DNA of 18,308 bases from Albidovulum sp. (lineage in GTDB: Bacteria > Pseudomonadota > Alphaproteobacteria > Rhodobacterales > Rhodobacteraceae): assembly GCA_030837785.1 (NCBI GenBank), contig JAUQYA010000048.1, forward strand, positions 1 through 18,308, given 5' to 3'. Positions 1-7,100 of this stretch are shown one piece after another. Below the pieces are notes generated by a model that worked only from the letters and a program-made list of their open reading frames with translations, made no database searches and was not told the origin of the DNA. A program made the position numbers and the translations under genes. The first letter of the stretch is position 1. Each line of letters opens with the position of its first letter.

Positions 1-13
1 GGTCCAGATTCAT
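1..13 (-). CDS. Start of an unidentified leftward gene, cut by the window edge
   Basis: On the minus strand an ATG at 13-11 begins M-N-L-D and runs off the left edge. It overlaps the TGA stop of the ATPase gene in an ATGA arrangement, which suggests translational coupling. A good Shine-Dalgarno-like stretch (GAGGAAGAG, inside the ATPase 3' end) lies about 8 bases upstream. Only four codons are visible, so the product cannot be named. In related exosortase loci the neighbours of this ATPase are often chain-length/tyrosine-kinase proteins, but that is inference only. Confidence 0.5.
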
Positions 14-900
14 TTGCGTTTCTCTTCCTCGGCCGCGATCTGTGCGGCAAAGAATACTCCATCATCCAGCACGGATTGAACCACGTGTTCGTCAACATGG
101 TGGTTATCCATGCTCCAGGCATAGAGCAATGCCATGTCGCAAAGCTGGTTGACCAGACGCGGAACGCCGTGGGTGGTGCGATAGACCATCTGTGCGGCCG
201 CCTCGGTCACTTCCTCGCCCGTCCCTCCCGCGGCCTTCAGCCGGTGGCGGATCAGTTCGACCACGGCGTTCTCGTCGAGCGGCAGCAGGTGGAAGCTGGC
301 CGCGATCCGCTGCGCAAGCTGGCGCAGCGACGGATCGAGCACCATGTCGCGCAGCTCCGGCTGCCCGACCAGCACAAGCTGGATGACCTCGTCCTTGCCG
401 GAGTTGATGTTGGTCAGCATCCGAAGCTCTTCGAGGCTTTCGGGCGAAAGGTTCTGCGCCTCGTCGAAGATCAGCACGACGCGGCGGCCCGAGGCGTATT
501 CGTCGATCAGGTAGTCCTGCAGCTTCTGGAAAAGCTGGACGTAGCCGACATTGGGGTCGAAGGCGACGCCGAGCGAGTTCAGCACCCACTGGATCAGCTC
601 GCCCCGCCCGCCCTGGGCGTTCGAGATGAGGCCCACGGTGACCTTGTTGCCGAACTGGCGCAGAAGCTCGCGCAGGAGCGTCGTCTTGCCGCAGCCGACG
701 CCGCCGGTGACGAGCGTGATCGGCGCGCGGCTGAGGATGCCGAACTCGAGCACCGAATAGGCGCGACGGTGCTGCGGCGACCAGAACAGGAAATCCGGGT
801 CGGGCACGAGCGTGAACGGACGCTCGCGGAACCCGAAGAAGTCCATGTAGAAGCCGACGCTGTTCCCTTCGTCCGTTGTGGGCTCCACAGCCTTGTTCAT
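10..900 (-). CDS. ExeA/GspA-like AAA ATPase of the XrtA/PEP-CTERM-associated type
   Basis: Predicted cytoplasmic P-loop ATPase of about 296 aa. The N-terminal block M-D-F-F-G-F-R-E-R-P-F followed by L-V-P-D-P is the hallmark of the ExeA/GspA family. Walker A (GGVGCGKTT) is at about residues 66-74 and Walker B (VVLIFDEAQN) at about 141-150, followed by an arginine-rich AAA core and lid. This family is a regular member of exosortase/EPS loci, where it is thought to serve polysaccharide or envelope assembly; its exact role is not established. I chose the ATG at 900. A shorter ATG at 846, right at the conserved motif, is possible. The open frame runs back to 999 but that extension looks non-coding. 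Its stop overlaps the ATG of the next leftward gene. It is divergent from the sugar transferase across a 504-bp gap. Confidence 0.85.
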   Translation of the reverse strand: MNKAVEPTTDEGNSVGFYMDFFGFRERPFTLVPDPDFLFWSPQHRRAYSVLEFGILSRAPITLVTGGVGCGKTTLLRELLRQFGNKVTVGLISNAQGGRGELIQWVLNSLGVAFDPNVGYVQLFQKLQDYLIDEYASGRRVVLIFDEAQNLSPESLEELRMLTNINSGKDEVIQLVLVGQPELRDMVLDPSLRQLAQRIAASFHLLPLDENAVVELIRHRLKAAGGTGEEVTEAAAQMVYRTTHGVPRLVNQLCDMALLYAWSMDNHHVDEHVVQSVLDDGVFFAAQIAAEEEKRK

Positions 901-1185
901 CCGCAATCCATTTCTCGGGCGGCGGGCCACTGCTCGAACCCCGTCCGCCTTGGACTTGTTACCCCGGGGCGCCCCGGAACTCACGGGGCAAATGCTCATA
1001 CAACTTCGTCAACTTGATGGCGCCGCGCGGGCGGCTACCGGCAAGTTCACCGGAGCCTTTTACATGGTGTTCGAATCATTGTCTTGCCTGATCGTCCCCG
1101 GCGATGCTGCAGGCGCACAAATTCCCGATCGGCGGCGTCTGTTGAACAATCCGACACAATAACCGGCTCACCCGCACCAGGATGG

Positions 1186-1197
1186 GCGAATATTCGC
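1186..1197. promoter_or_regulatory. 12-bp perfect palindrome, candidate operator
   Basis: GCGAATATTCGC is a perfect 12-bp palindrome in the middle of the divergent intergenic region. It lies about 290 bp from the ATPase start and about 210 bp from the sugar transferase start. A dyad without a loop suits a dimeric DNA-binding regulator better than an RNA hairpin. No specific regulator family is recognised, and a chance palindrome cannot be excluded. Confidence 0.3.
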
Positions 1198-1239
1198 ACA
1201 CAAATGGCCGGAGAGCGGCTGGAAAGACGTAAAAAACAA

Positions 1240-1250
1240 TGGCGTAGCCA
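1240..1250 (-). promoter_or_regulatory. Inverted repeat TGGC-GTA-GCCA, weak sigma-54-like element on the minus strand
   Basis: TGGCGTAGCCA is an 11-bp inverted repeat. Read on the minus strand and extended to 1236, TGGC, eight spacer bases and then TTGT resembles a -24/-12 promoter pointing towards the ATPase. However, the nearly invariant C of the -12 GC is T here, and the start codon would be more than 300 bp away. It may simply be an operator half-site pair or chance. Confidence 0.2.
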
Positions 1251-1404
1251 AATGTCCCGTTCCGCAAGGCCGGCGAAGGTGATATGAATTCATGTTGGGT
1301 GCTGCTGCATTCTTGGAATCGCATCTTGTCGCTTCGGGCCGGGAACCGGCGACCTTGCAGGTGCTTTTGGTGTGAGTGGGTGCGGTCGTGACCGGAACCA
1401 GGGT

Positions 1405-2094
1405 ATGACGCTACAGATCCATGACCCTTCCGAAGACTTTGGCATGGCCAGCGCTTCCATGGGCCTCGTGAACGTCCCCAGGCGGGGCGGCCTGTATCGC
1501 AATTTCGGCAAGCGGGCGCTCGACATCGTGGCAGTCGTCCTGACGGGCATCGTCGTCGTCCCGCTGATCCTCCTCTTCGCGCTCGCCGTCGCGCTGGACG
1601 GGTCGTCCCCGTTCTACTGGAACGACCGCGTTGGCCGGGGCGGGCGGACGTTCCGGATGCTGAAGCTTCGGACGATGGTGCCGGATGCGGACCGGATGCT
1701 GGAACAGTTCCTCGACCGCAACCCCGAAGCGCGGCTCGAATGGAACAGCACGCAGAAGCTGAAGGCGGACCCCCGCATCACCCCCGTGGGCCGCTTGCTG
1801 CGCAAGACCTCGATGGACGAGCTGCCGCAGTTGTGGAACGTCCTTGTGGGCGACATGTCCCTTGTCGGCCCACGGCCGATGATGCCGTCGCAGCGATCGC
1901 TCTACAGCGGCGTGGCCTACTATGCGCTCCGCCCCGGCATTACCGGGCCCTGGCAGGTCTCCGAGCGCAACGAGGTCGAGTTCTCGAAACGTGCCGAATT
2001 TGATCGCGAGTACGAGGAAGACATATCATTGTTGACCGACCTCAGGCTTCTCATCGCCACCACGCGGGTGGTGATCAAGGGGACGGGATATTGA
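1405..2094 (+). CDS. Undecaprenyl-phosphate sugar-phosphate transferase (ExoY/WbaP C-terminal type)
   Basis: Membrane enzyme expected to start repeat-unit synthesis by moving a sugar-1-phosphate from a nucleotide sugar to undecaprenyl phosphate. The 229-aa protein has the bacterial sugar transferase domain in order. A KRALDIVAVV start leads into one hydrophobic helix (about 36-66), then come NDRVGRGGRTFRMLKLRTM (about 73-91), the DELPQLWNVLVGDMSLVGPRP block with the catalytic Asp-Glu (about 138-158), and the PGITGPWQ motif (about 177-184). Length fits the short ExoY-like form without extra N-terminal helices. I chose ATG 1405. GTG 1372 and ATG 1444 are alternatives in the same frame, and no start has a strong ribosome site. 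It heads the rightward EPS block, 116 bp before the TPR lipoprotein. The sugar used cannot be read from sequence. Confidence 0.9.
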   Translation: MTLQIHDPSEDFGMASASMGLVNVPRRGGLYRNFGKRALDIVAVVLTGIVVVPLILLFALAVALDGSSPFYWNDRVGRGGRTFRMLKLRTMVPDADRMLEQFLDRNPEARLEWNSTQKLKADPRITPVGRLLRKTSMDELPQLWNVLVGDMSLVGPRPMMPSQRSLYSGVAYYALRPGITGPWQVSERNEVEFSKRAEFDREYEEDISLLTDLRLLIATTRVVIKGTGY

Positions 2095-2210
2095 TTTGAC
2101 GCGCCCGGCATGGTCGGGCAAAAGGCTCCGGAACAGGAACGTGGGGGCGTTCGCCGGCCAGAGACCCGCAGGGGGGCGGGATGAAGGGCGCGGCGCATCG
2201 AGGAATTGGG

Positions 2211-4661
2211 ATGGCTCTTCGCAAGATCCTGACGACGGTCGCGCTTACCGCCGGACTGATGCTTCTATCGGCCTGCGATTCGGCGAAGGAACGGGCCGAG
2301 AAGCATTATCAGGCCGGGCTCTCCTACCTTCAATCGGGCGACGTCGATCGCGCGCTGGTGGAGTTCCGCAACGTCTTCCAGCTTGACGGAAGCCACAGGG
2401 AAGCGCGCCGCGCCTATGCCGAGGCCGAGCGCGGCCGCGGCAACCTGCGCGAAGCGTTCTCGCAGTACCTGCGGCTGGTGGAGCAGTATCCCGACGACCA
2501 TGAGGCGCAGAGGGCGCTCGCCGCGATCGCCGCCGACGCCGGAGACTGGAAGACCGCCCAGCGCTATGCCGCCGAGGCGCTGAAGCAGATCCCGGACGAC
2601 ACCGATCTCGAGGCGGTCAAGGTCGCGGCCGACTATGCCGTCGCCGCCGAGGCGAACGACGCCGGCGCCATCGTCGCCACGTCGCAACAGGCGCGCGACC
2701 TGCTGAAGACGGCGCCGGCGAACCTTCTTCTGCACCGGGTGGTGATCGACGACCTGATCCGCTCGCAGCATTTCGACACGGCGCTCGTGGCGATCGAAGA
2801 GGCGCTCCGGCTCGTCCCCGAGGATCGCGCCCTCTATGCCCAGCGGCTGTCGGTCAATGCCGCGCTGGGCAACGACGCCGCCGTCGAGGCCGGGCTCATC
2901 GACATGGTCGACCGGTTCAGGGACGCCCCCGAGATGGCCGAGGCGCTGGTGCGCTGGTATGAATCGAAGGGCGAGATCGACAAGGCCGAGGCCTTCCTGC
3001 GCGGCCGCATCGCCCCGGGCATCGCGGATCAGGATCGCGTTCTCCAGCTCGTCCGCTTCCTGTCGGAGGAACGCGGGGCGGAGGCCGCGGTGGCGGAGCT
3101 TGAACGCGTCATCGCCGATGGCGCCGGTTCGCCAGTCTATCGCGCGGCGCGCGCAGGCTTCGTCTTCGATCTCGGCCGCCGCGACGAGGCCATTGCCGAG
3201 ATGCAGGACATCATCGAGGCATCCGAACCCTCGCCCGATACACAGCGCACGAAGGTCGGGCTGGCGCGGATGCTGACGAGCGTCGGCAATACCGTGGGGG
3301 CGCGCGCGCTCGTCGAGGAAGTGCTGCAGGAAGACAGCGGCGATGCCGAGGCGCTGAAGCTCAAGGCGAACTGGCTTATCCTCGACGACCAGGTCGGCGA
3401 GGCCATCGCGATCCTGCGGCGCGCCTACGACCAGAATCCGCGCGATGCGAGCATCCTCACCCTCATGGCACAGGCCTATGAACGCGACGGCAACCGCGAC
3501 CTGATGCGGGAATCGCTTTCGCTTGCGGTCGAGGCGTCGAGCCGGGCGCCGGCGGAATCGCTGCGCTATGCGCAGCTTCTGGCCTCGGAGAACAAGCTCA
3601 TCCCGGCCGAGGGGGTTCTGATCGACTCGCTGCGCATCGCGCCCGGGAACGTGTCGCTTCTGGTCCCGCTCGGCCAGATCTATGTGGCGATGCAGGACTG
3701 GGCGCGCGCGGCGAGCGTGGCGACCGAGCTTGAGGCGCAGACAGACCCCGCGGCCGGGCCGGCGGCCCAGTCGCTTCGCGCGGTGATCCTCGCCGGACAG
3801 AGCGACACCGACCAGGCGATCGGCTATTTGCAGGGCCTCGTCACCGAGGGAAAGGGCGGGCTGGACGCCAAGGTGGCGATCCTGCGCGCGCACCTCGCCA
3901 ACGGCCAGACCGACAAGGCGCGCGCCTATGCGACGAGCCTTCTCGCGGAAAACCCCGACGACCCCGACCTGCGGTTCATCGACGCCTCGGTGCGCGCGCT
4001 GAGCGGCGATGCGGCCGGCGCGGAAGAGCGCTACCGCAAGCTTCTTGGCGAGGACAAGAGTCGTGTCGCCGCCTGGATGGCGCTTGCCCGCACGATCCTC
4101 GCCGACCCCAAGCGGCTTGACGAAGCCCATGCGACGATCGACGAGGCCCTTTCCGCCGTGCCGGATTCGGGCGAACTCAAGTGGGCGAAGGCCGGGTTCC
4201 TGGAGCGCGCGGGCGACATCGACGGCGCCATCGCGATCTACGAAGACCTCTACAAGCAGAACAGCGCCAATCCGGTGATCGCGAACAACCTCGCAAGCCT
4301 CCTGTCGTCGCGCCAGACCGACCCCGACAGCCTGGCCCGCGCCGAGGTGATCGCACGGCGGCTGCGCGGCAGCGACATGCCGCCCTATCAGGACACCTAC
4401 GGCTGGATCGCCTACCAGCGCGGCAACTACGCCGATGCGGCGAAGGAGCTTGAGAAAGCCGTGGAGGGCCTCGGTGAGGACCCTCAGGTGCGCTACCACC
4501 TTGCCATGACCTATCTGAAGCTCGGCCGGCAACCCGAGGCGCTGGCGCAGTTCAACGAAGTGCTCGCGCGCATCGAGGCCACCGATTCGCGGGACTTCGT
4601 GGCATCCGCGCGGCAGGAAAAGGCCCGGCTCGAGGCAGATGGTGTCACGGTTGGAAACTAA
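2211..4661 (+). CDS. TPR-repeat lipoprotein, PEP-CTERM/exosortase system type (PrsT-like)
   Basis: Large (816 aa) TPR protein anchored by a lipid. The N-terminus MALRKILTTVALTAGLMLLSAC is a type II signal peptide with lipobox LSAC and Cys22 as the lipidated residue. The rest is a run of tetratricopeptide-like helical pairs, seen as recurring A-x-A/Y-x-x-A-G and N-P-x-D/N patterns (for example around NPDDPDL and the N-N-L-A segment near the C-terminus). Length and layout match the putative PEP-CTERM-system TPR lipoproteins, which are thought to scaffold envelope/EPS assembly. Residue +2 is Asp, which in E. coli retains lipoproteins at the inner membrane; whether this rule holds here is unknown. 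ATG 2211 has GAGGA 6 bases upstream. ATG 2181 also follows a G-rich ribosome site and would add 10 residues. Downstream, 138 bp separate it from the export gene. Confidence 0.85.
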   Translation: MALRKILTTVALTAGLMLLSACDSAKERAEKHYQAGLSYLQSGDVDRALVEFRNVFQLDGSHREARRAYAEAERGRGNLREAFSQYLRLVEQYPDDHEAQRALAAIAADAGDWKTAQRYAAEALKQIPDDTDLEAVKVAADYAVAAEANDAGAIVATSQQARDLLKTAPANLLLHRVVIDDLIRSQHFDTALVAIEEALRLVPEDRALYAQRLSVNAALGNDAAVEAGLIDMVDRFRDAPEMAEALVRWYESKGEIDKAEAFLRGRIAPGIADQDRVLQLVRFLSEERGAEAAVAELERVIADGAGSPVYRAARAGFVFDLGRRDEAIAEMQDIIEASEPSPDTQRTKVGLARMLTSVGNTVGARALVEEVLQEDSGDAEALKLKANWLILDDQVGEAIAILRRAYDQNPRDASILTLMAQAYERDGNRDLMRESLSLAVEASSRAPAESLRYAQLLASENKLIPAEGVLIDSLRIAPGNVSLLVPLGQIYVAMQDWARAASVATELEAQTDPAAGPAAQSLRAVILAGQSDTDQAIGYLQGLVTEGKGGLDAKVAILRAHLANGQTDKARAYATSLLAENPDDPDLRFIDASVRALSGDAAGAEERYRKLLGEDKSRVAAWMALARTILADPKRLDEAHATIDEALSAVPDSGELKWAKAGFLERAGDIDGAIAIYEDLYKQNSANPVIANNLASLLSSRQTDPDSLARAEVIARRLRGSDMPPYQDTYGWIAYQRGNYADAAKELEKAVEGLGEDPQVRYHLAMTYLKLGRQPEALAQFNEVLARIEATDSRDFVASARQEKARLEADGVTVGN

Positions 4662-4799
4662 CCCCCGTGTCTGTTGCCGAGCGGGCACGAAATCGGCCTC
4701 GCCCCGCCCCCAGCACCTGAACTTCGGAACTTAACATTTTGATTTGCCGGGCGCGGGCCTTAACCTGACCAAAGATTCGATTGTGACTGAGGAACTGAA

Positions 4800-5435
4800 A
4801 TGTTCAGAGCTCTCGCTGCCTTCCTTATTGCCGTGCTGCTGGTGCCGGCGGCCTGGGCGCAAAGCGGCTACCGCATCCAGCCGGGCGACGTCCTGCAAAT
4901 GGAGGTCCTAGAAGACCCCAGCCTCAACCGCAGCCTCCTGGTTCTTCCGGACGGCAGCGTGAGCCTGCCGCTCGTCGGCACCGTCCGCGCGACGGGCAAG
5001 AGCGTGGAATCGATGCGCGACGCGATCTCGACGGCGCTCACACCCAACTTCGCCTCGGCGCCGACGGTGTTCCTGTCGGTCGGCCAGCTCAACCCCGTGA
5101 CCTCGGCCGTCAATGCGGCGCAGGCGCAGGCCGTGGCCGCCAACGTGAGGCCCTATGGCACCGTGGCCGTCTATGCGGTGGGCGAATTCAACACCCAGGG
5201 CCGGCTCGACATCCAGTCGGGCACGACGCTTCTGCAGTTCCTGGCCGAAACCGGGGGCCTGACCCGGTTCGCGGCGGTCAAGCGGATCCAGCTGCACCGT
5301 CCCGACAAGAAGACGGGCATGGAGACGGTCTACAATTTCAACTACAAGGCCATTCAGGGCGGAGCAAAAGCACCGGTGATCGTCCTCCGGGATGGTGACG
5401 TCATCGTGGCGCCGGAGCGCAAACTCTTCGAATAA
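4800..5435 (+). CDS. Wza-like polysaccharide export (OPX) protein with SLBB domain
   Basis: Periplasmic/outer-membrane export protein of 211 aa. A signal peptide (MFRALAAFLIAVLLVPAAWA) is followed by the classic polysaccharide export start YRIQPGDVLQMEV (about 24-36) and the LVLPDGSVSLPLVG segment (about 47-60). An SLBB-like domain (about 126-170, with V-G-E-F-N and A-G/T-G-G-L features) comes next. Unlike E. coli Wza there is no lipobox cysteine, and the protein is short, lacking the C-terminal amphipathic helix that forms the Wza outer-membrane pore. It probably relies on the beta-barrel protein encoded 11 bp downstream for crossing the outer membrane (inference). GAGGAA 5 bases before ATG is a strong ribosome site. 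Confidence 0.88.
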   Translation: MFRALAAFLIAVLLVPAAWAQSGYRIQPGDVLQMEVLEDPSLNRSLLVLPDGSVSLPLVGTVRATGKSVESMRDAISTALTPNFASAPTVFLSVGQLNPVTSAVNAAQAQAVAANVRPYGTVAVYAVGEFNTQGRLDIQSGTTLLQFLAETGGLTRFAAVKRIQLHRPDKKTGMETVYNFNYKAIQGGAKAPVIVLRDGDVIVAPERKLFE

Positions 5436-5446
5436 AGGCGGACAAG

Positions 5447-6961
5447 GTGGGGACGAGCAGAACGACGACCGCGGCAATCGCGGCACTTTCGACACTCTGG
5501 CCCGGCGCTGCGCTCCCTCAGGGGAGCGTTGGCACATCGGTGACAGGGTACACTCCACCCGGAACGGCAGCGGGGACCACGGCAACCGGCACGGCGGCGG
5601 CAGCCGGCGCGACGGCCGCCGCCGGCACGGCTGCCCAGCCCGCCGTGCCGGCCAAGGCGGGGTTGCAGATCGACATCGGCGTCTCATCCACGCTGAAGGT
5701 CGACGACAACTTCCAGCTTCAGCCGACCAGCCCCGGAACCTCGACGATCCTGGACAACGGGTTGACCTTCGGGCTTTCCAGCGTCACCGGCGTGCAGGAT
5801 CTCAGCCTCACCGGCTCGGGCGTCCTGCGCTACGGCGACATCCCCGGGCGGTCGCTGTCCGGCTTCGAGGATCCGACGGTGCGCCTGCGCTACCGGCTCG
5901 ACGGCGTGAACAGCCAGTTCACGCTCACCGGCCGCTACCGCCATGTGGACCGCGAGTTCCTCGACCCGTTCCAGATCGAACAGGAAGAGACGAATGCCGG
6001 TGCCTTCTATGCCGGCGGCGGCACCATGACGGTGCGCAACGCGGGGCTGAGCTTCGTCACCGGCATCAACGATCCGGTGACCTTCACGCTCGGTCTTGCC
6101 CACGACGAAAAGGACTACGACGCGACGGCACTTGCCGCCAACGCACGGCTTTTCGGCAACAAGACCGACAGCGCCAACGCGACCGTGGCGCTGAAGCTGT
6201 CGCCGGTGACAAGCCTGCGATTCAATGCCGACTTTGCGCATTACACGGCAGAGGACACGCCGCAGACCGACCGCACGACGACGGACTATTCGATCGGCGT
6301 GGTCCAGGACATCAATCCCGTGCTGGTCCTCGACGCCCAGATCGGCTTCACCGAGGTCGAGACGGATACGACCACCGGCACCCAGCACCGCGACGGCGTG
6401 TCCGGCGCCGCGACGCTGACGCAGACGCTGGCGAACGGCACCGCCTTCGTCGGCGTCGACTCGACCGTGAACCAGAACGGCACGCGCGAGAGCTTCCGCT
6501 TCGGGCGCAGCCTTCAGCTTCCGCTCGGCACGTTCTCGGCCTCGCTCGGGGGCACGCACTCGCCCAGCGGCAACACCTATGCGATCGCGACGCTTGCCTA
6601 TGACCGGCAGCTCCGGTCGTCGAACATCGCCGTGTCGCTCAACCGGGCGGTAAGCACCAACAATGTCAACGAAGACGTTCTCGACACCCGCCTGACGGTC
6701 GCCTACGGCTACGAGATCAACAACAACTCGCGGCTCGACTTCTCGGCGAACTGGGGCCGGTCGGAAAGCGCCGGCATCGGCAACGCCCCGACGATCGAGA
6801 GGACGAGCCTCAGGGCAGCCTATTCCTATGACCTGACGCAGGACTGGGCGTTGACGGGCGGCGTGCTGCTGCGCCACCGGTCGGATTCCTCGGCTCCGGG
6901 CGATGCGCAGTCCAACTCGGTCTTCCTGACGCTCGGCCGAACCTTCAGCTACCGGCCCTGA
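5447..6961 (+). CDS. Outer-membrane beta-barrel protein of the EPS/exosortase locus
   Basis: A 504-aa protein starting at GTG 5447, with AAGGCGG as ribosome site, 11 bp after the export gene, so probably co-translated with it. A signal peptide (about 1-25, ALP-Q) is followed by a low-complexity Ala/Thr/Gly linker (about 35-71). Then come many alternating polar/hydrophobic strands (for example LTGSGVLRYG, VRLRYRL, FTLTGRYRH, SLRFNADFAHY, RLTVAYGYEI, RLDFSANWG, LRAAYSYDL) ending in SVFLTLGRTFSYRP, consistent with a 14- to 18-strand barrel. It resembles the outer-membrane proteins found in exosortase-linked EPS loci. A role as polysaccharide exit channel partner of the OPX protein is inferred from position. 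The barrel does not end in the usual C-terminal Phe; two extra residues follow an aromatic Tyr. Confidence 0.75.
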   Translation: MGTSRTTTAAIAALSTLWPGAALPQGSVGTSVTGYTPPGTAAGTTATGTAAAAGATAAAGTAAQPAVPAKAGLQIDIGVSSTLKVDDNFQLQPTSPGTSTILDNGLTFGLSSVTGVQDLSLTGSGVLRYGDIPGRSLSGFEDPTVRLRYRLDGVNSQFTLTGRYRHVDREFLDPFQIEQEETNAGAFYAGGGTMTVRNAGLSFVTGINDPVTFTLGLAHDEKDYDATALAANARLFGNKTDSANATVALKLSPVTSLRFNADFAHYTAEDTPQTDRTTTDYSIGVVQDINPVLVLDAQIGFTEVETDTTTGTQHRDGVSGAATLTQTLANGTAFVGVDSTVNQNGTRESFRFGRSLQLPLGTFSASLGGTHSPSGNTYAIATLAYDRQLRSSNIAVSLNRAVSTNNVNEDVLDTRLTVAYGYEINNNSRLDFSANWGRSESAGIGNAPTIERTSLRAAYSYDLTQDWALTGGVLLRHRSDSSAPGDAQSNSVFLTLGRTFSYRP

Positions 6962-6994
6962 GCCGGATGCCGGGGTCGGCATGAAGCGGCGGCC

Positions 6995-7029
6995 CGGCAG
7001 GCCCGCGAGGATCTAAGACCGGGCTGCCG
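6995..7029 (+). terminator. Imperfect hairpin after the beta-barrel gene, possible weak terminator
   Basis: CGGCAGGCCCG (6995-7005) pairs with CGGGCTGCCG (7020-7029) with one bulged base and a 14-base loop. It lies 34 bp after the stop codon. There is no immediate T-tract, and the first T-run (TTTTT) is only near 7051. It may partly separate the export genes from the exosortase gene. Confidence 0.3.
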
Positions 7030-7100
7030 AATCCGTTCGCTTTGCCGGCGTTTTTCCCTTAGCTTTTAGGGCGTTGTATCAGTCCGAGCGCGCAACCAAC

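Larger units (their letters stand above)
901..1404. other. Divergent intergenic regulatory region
   Basis: This is a 504-bp gap between the leftward ATPase and the rightward sugar transferase. Short open frames exist on both strands, but none has a recognisable protein signature or a convincing ribosome binding site. The stretch at about 1140-1290 is poorer in GC than the flanking genes and holds two short inverted repeats (1186-1197 and 1240-1250). It most likely carries promoters for both directions. A GATATGAAT stretch at 1281-1289 could be a -10 for the rightward operon, but no matching -35 is seen. Confidence 0.6.

Noticed and set aside
1076..1324. Small open frames in the divergent intergenic region
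   Set aside because: No ribosome site, no domain and no exosortase-type C-terminal tail; composition is consistent with non-coding sequence.
2265..4688. An 807-codon open frame antisense to the TPR lipoprotein gene
   Set aside because: It mirrors the GC-rich codon pattern of the real gene, has no recognisable domain and no ribosome site. The opposite strand has a clear lipoprotein signal and TPR repeats.
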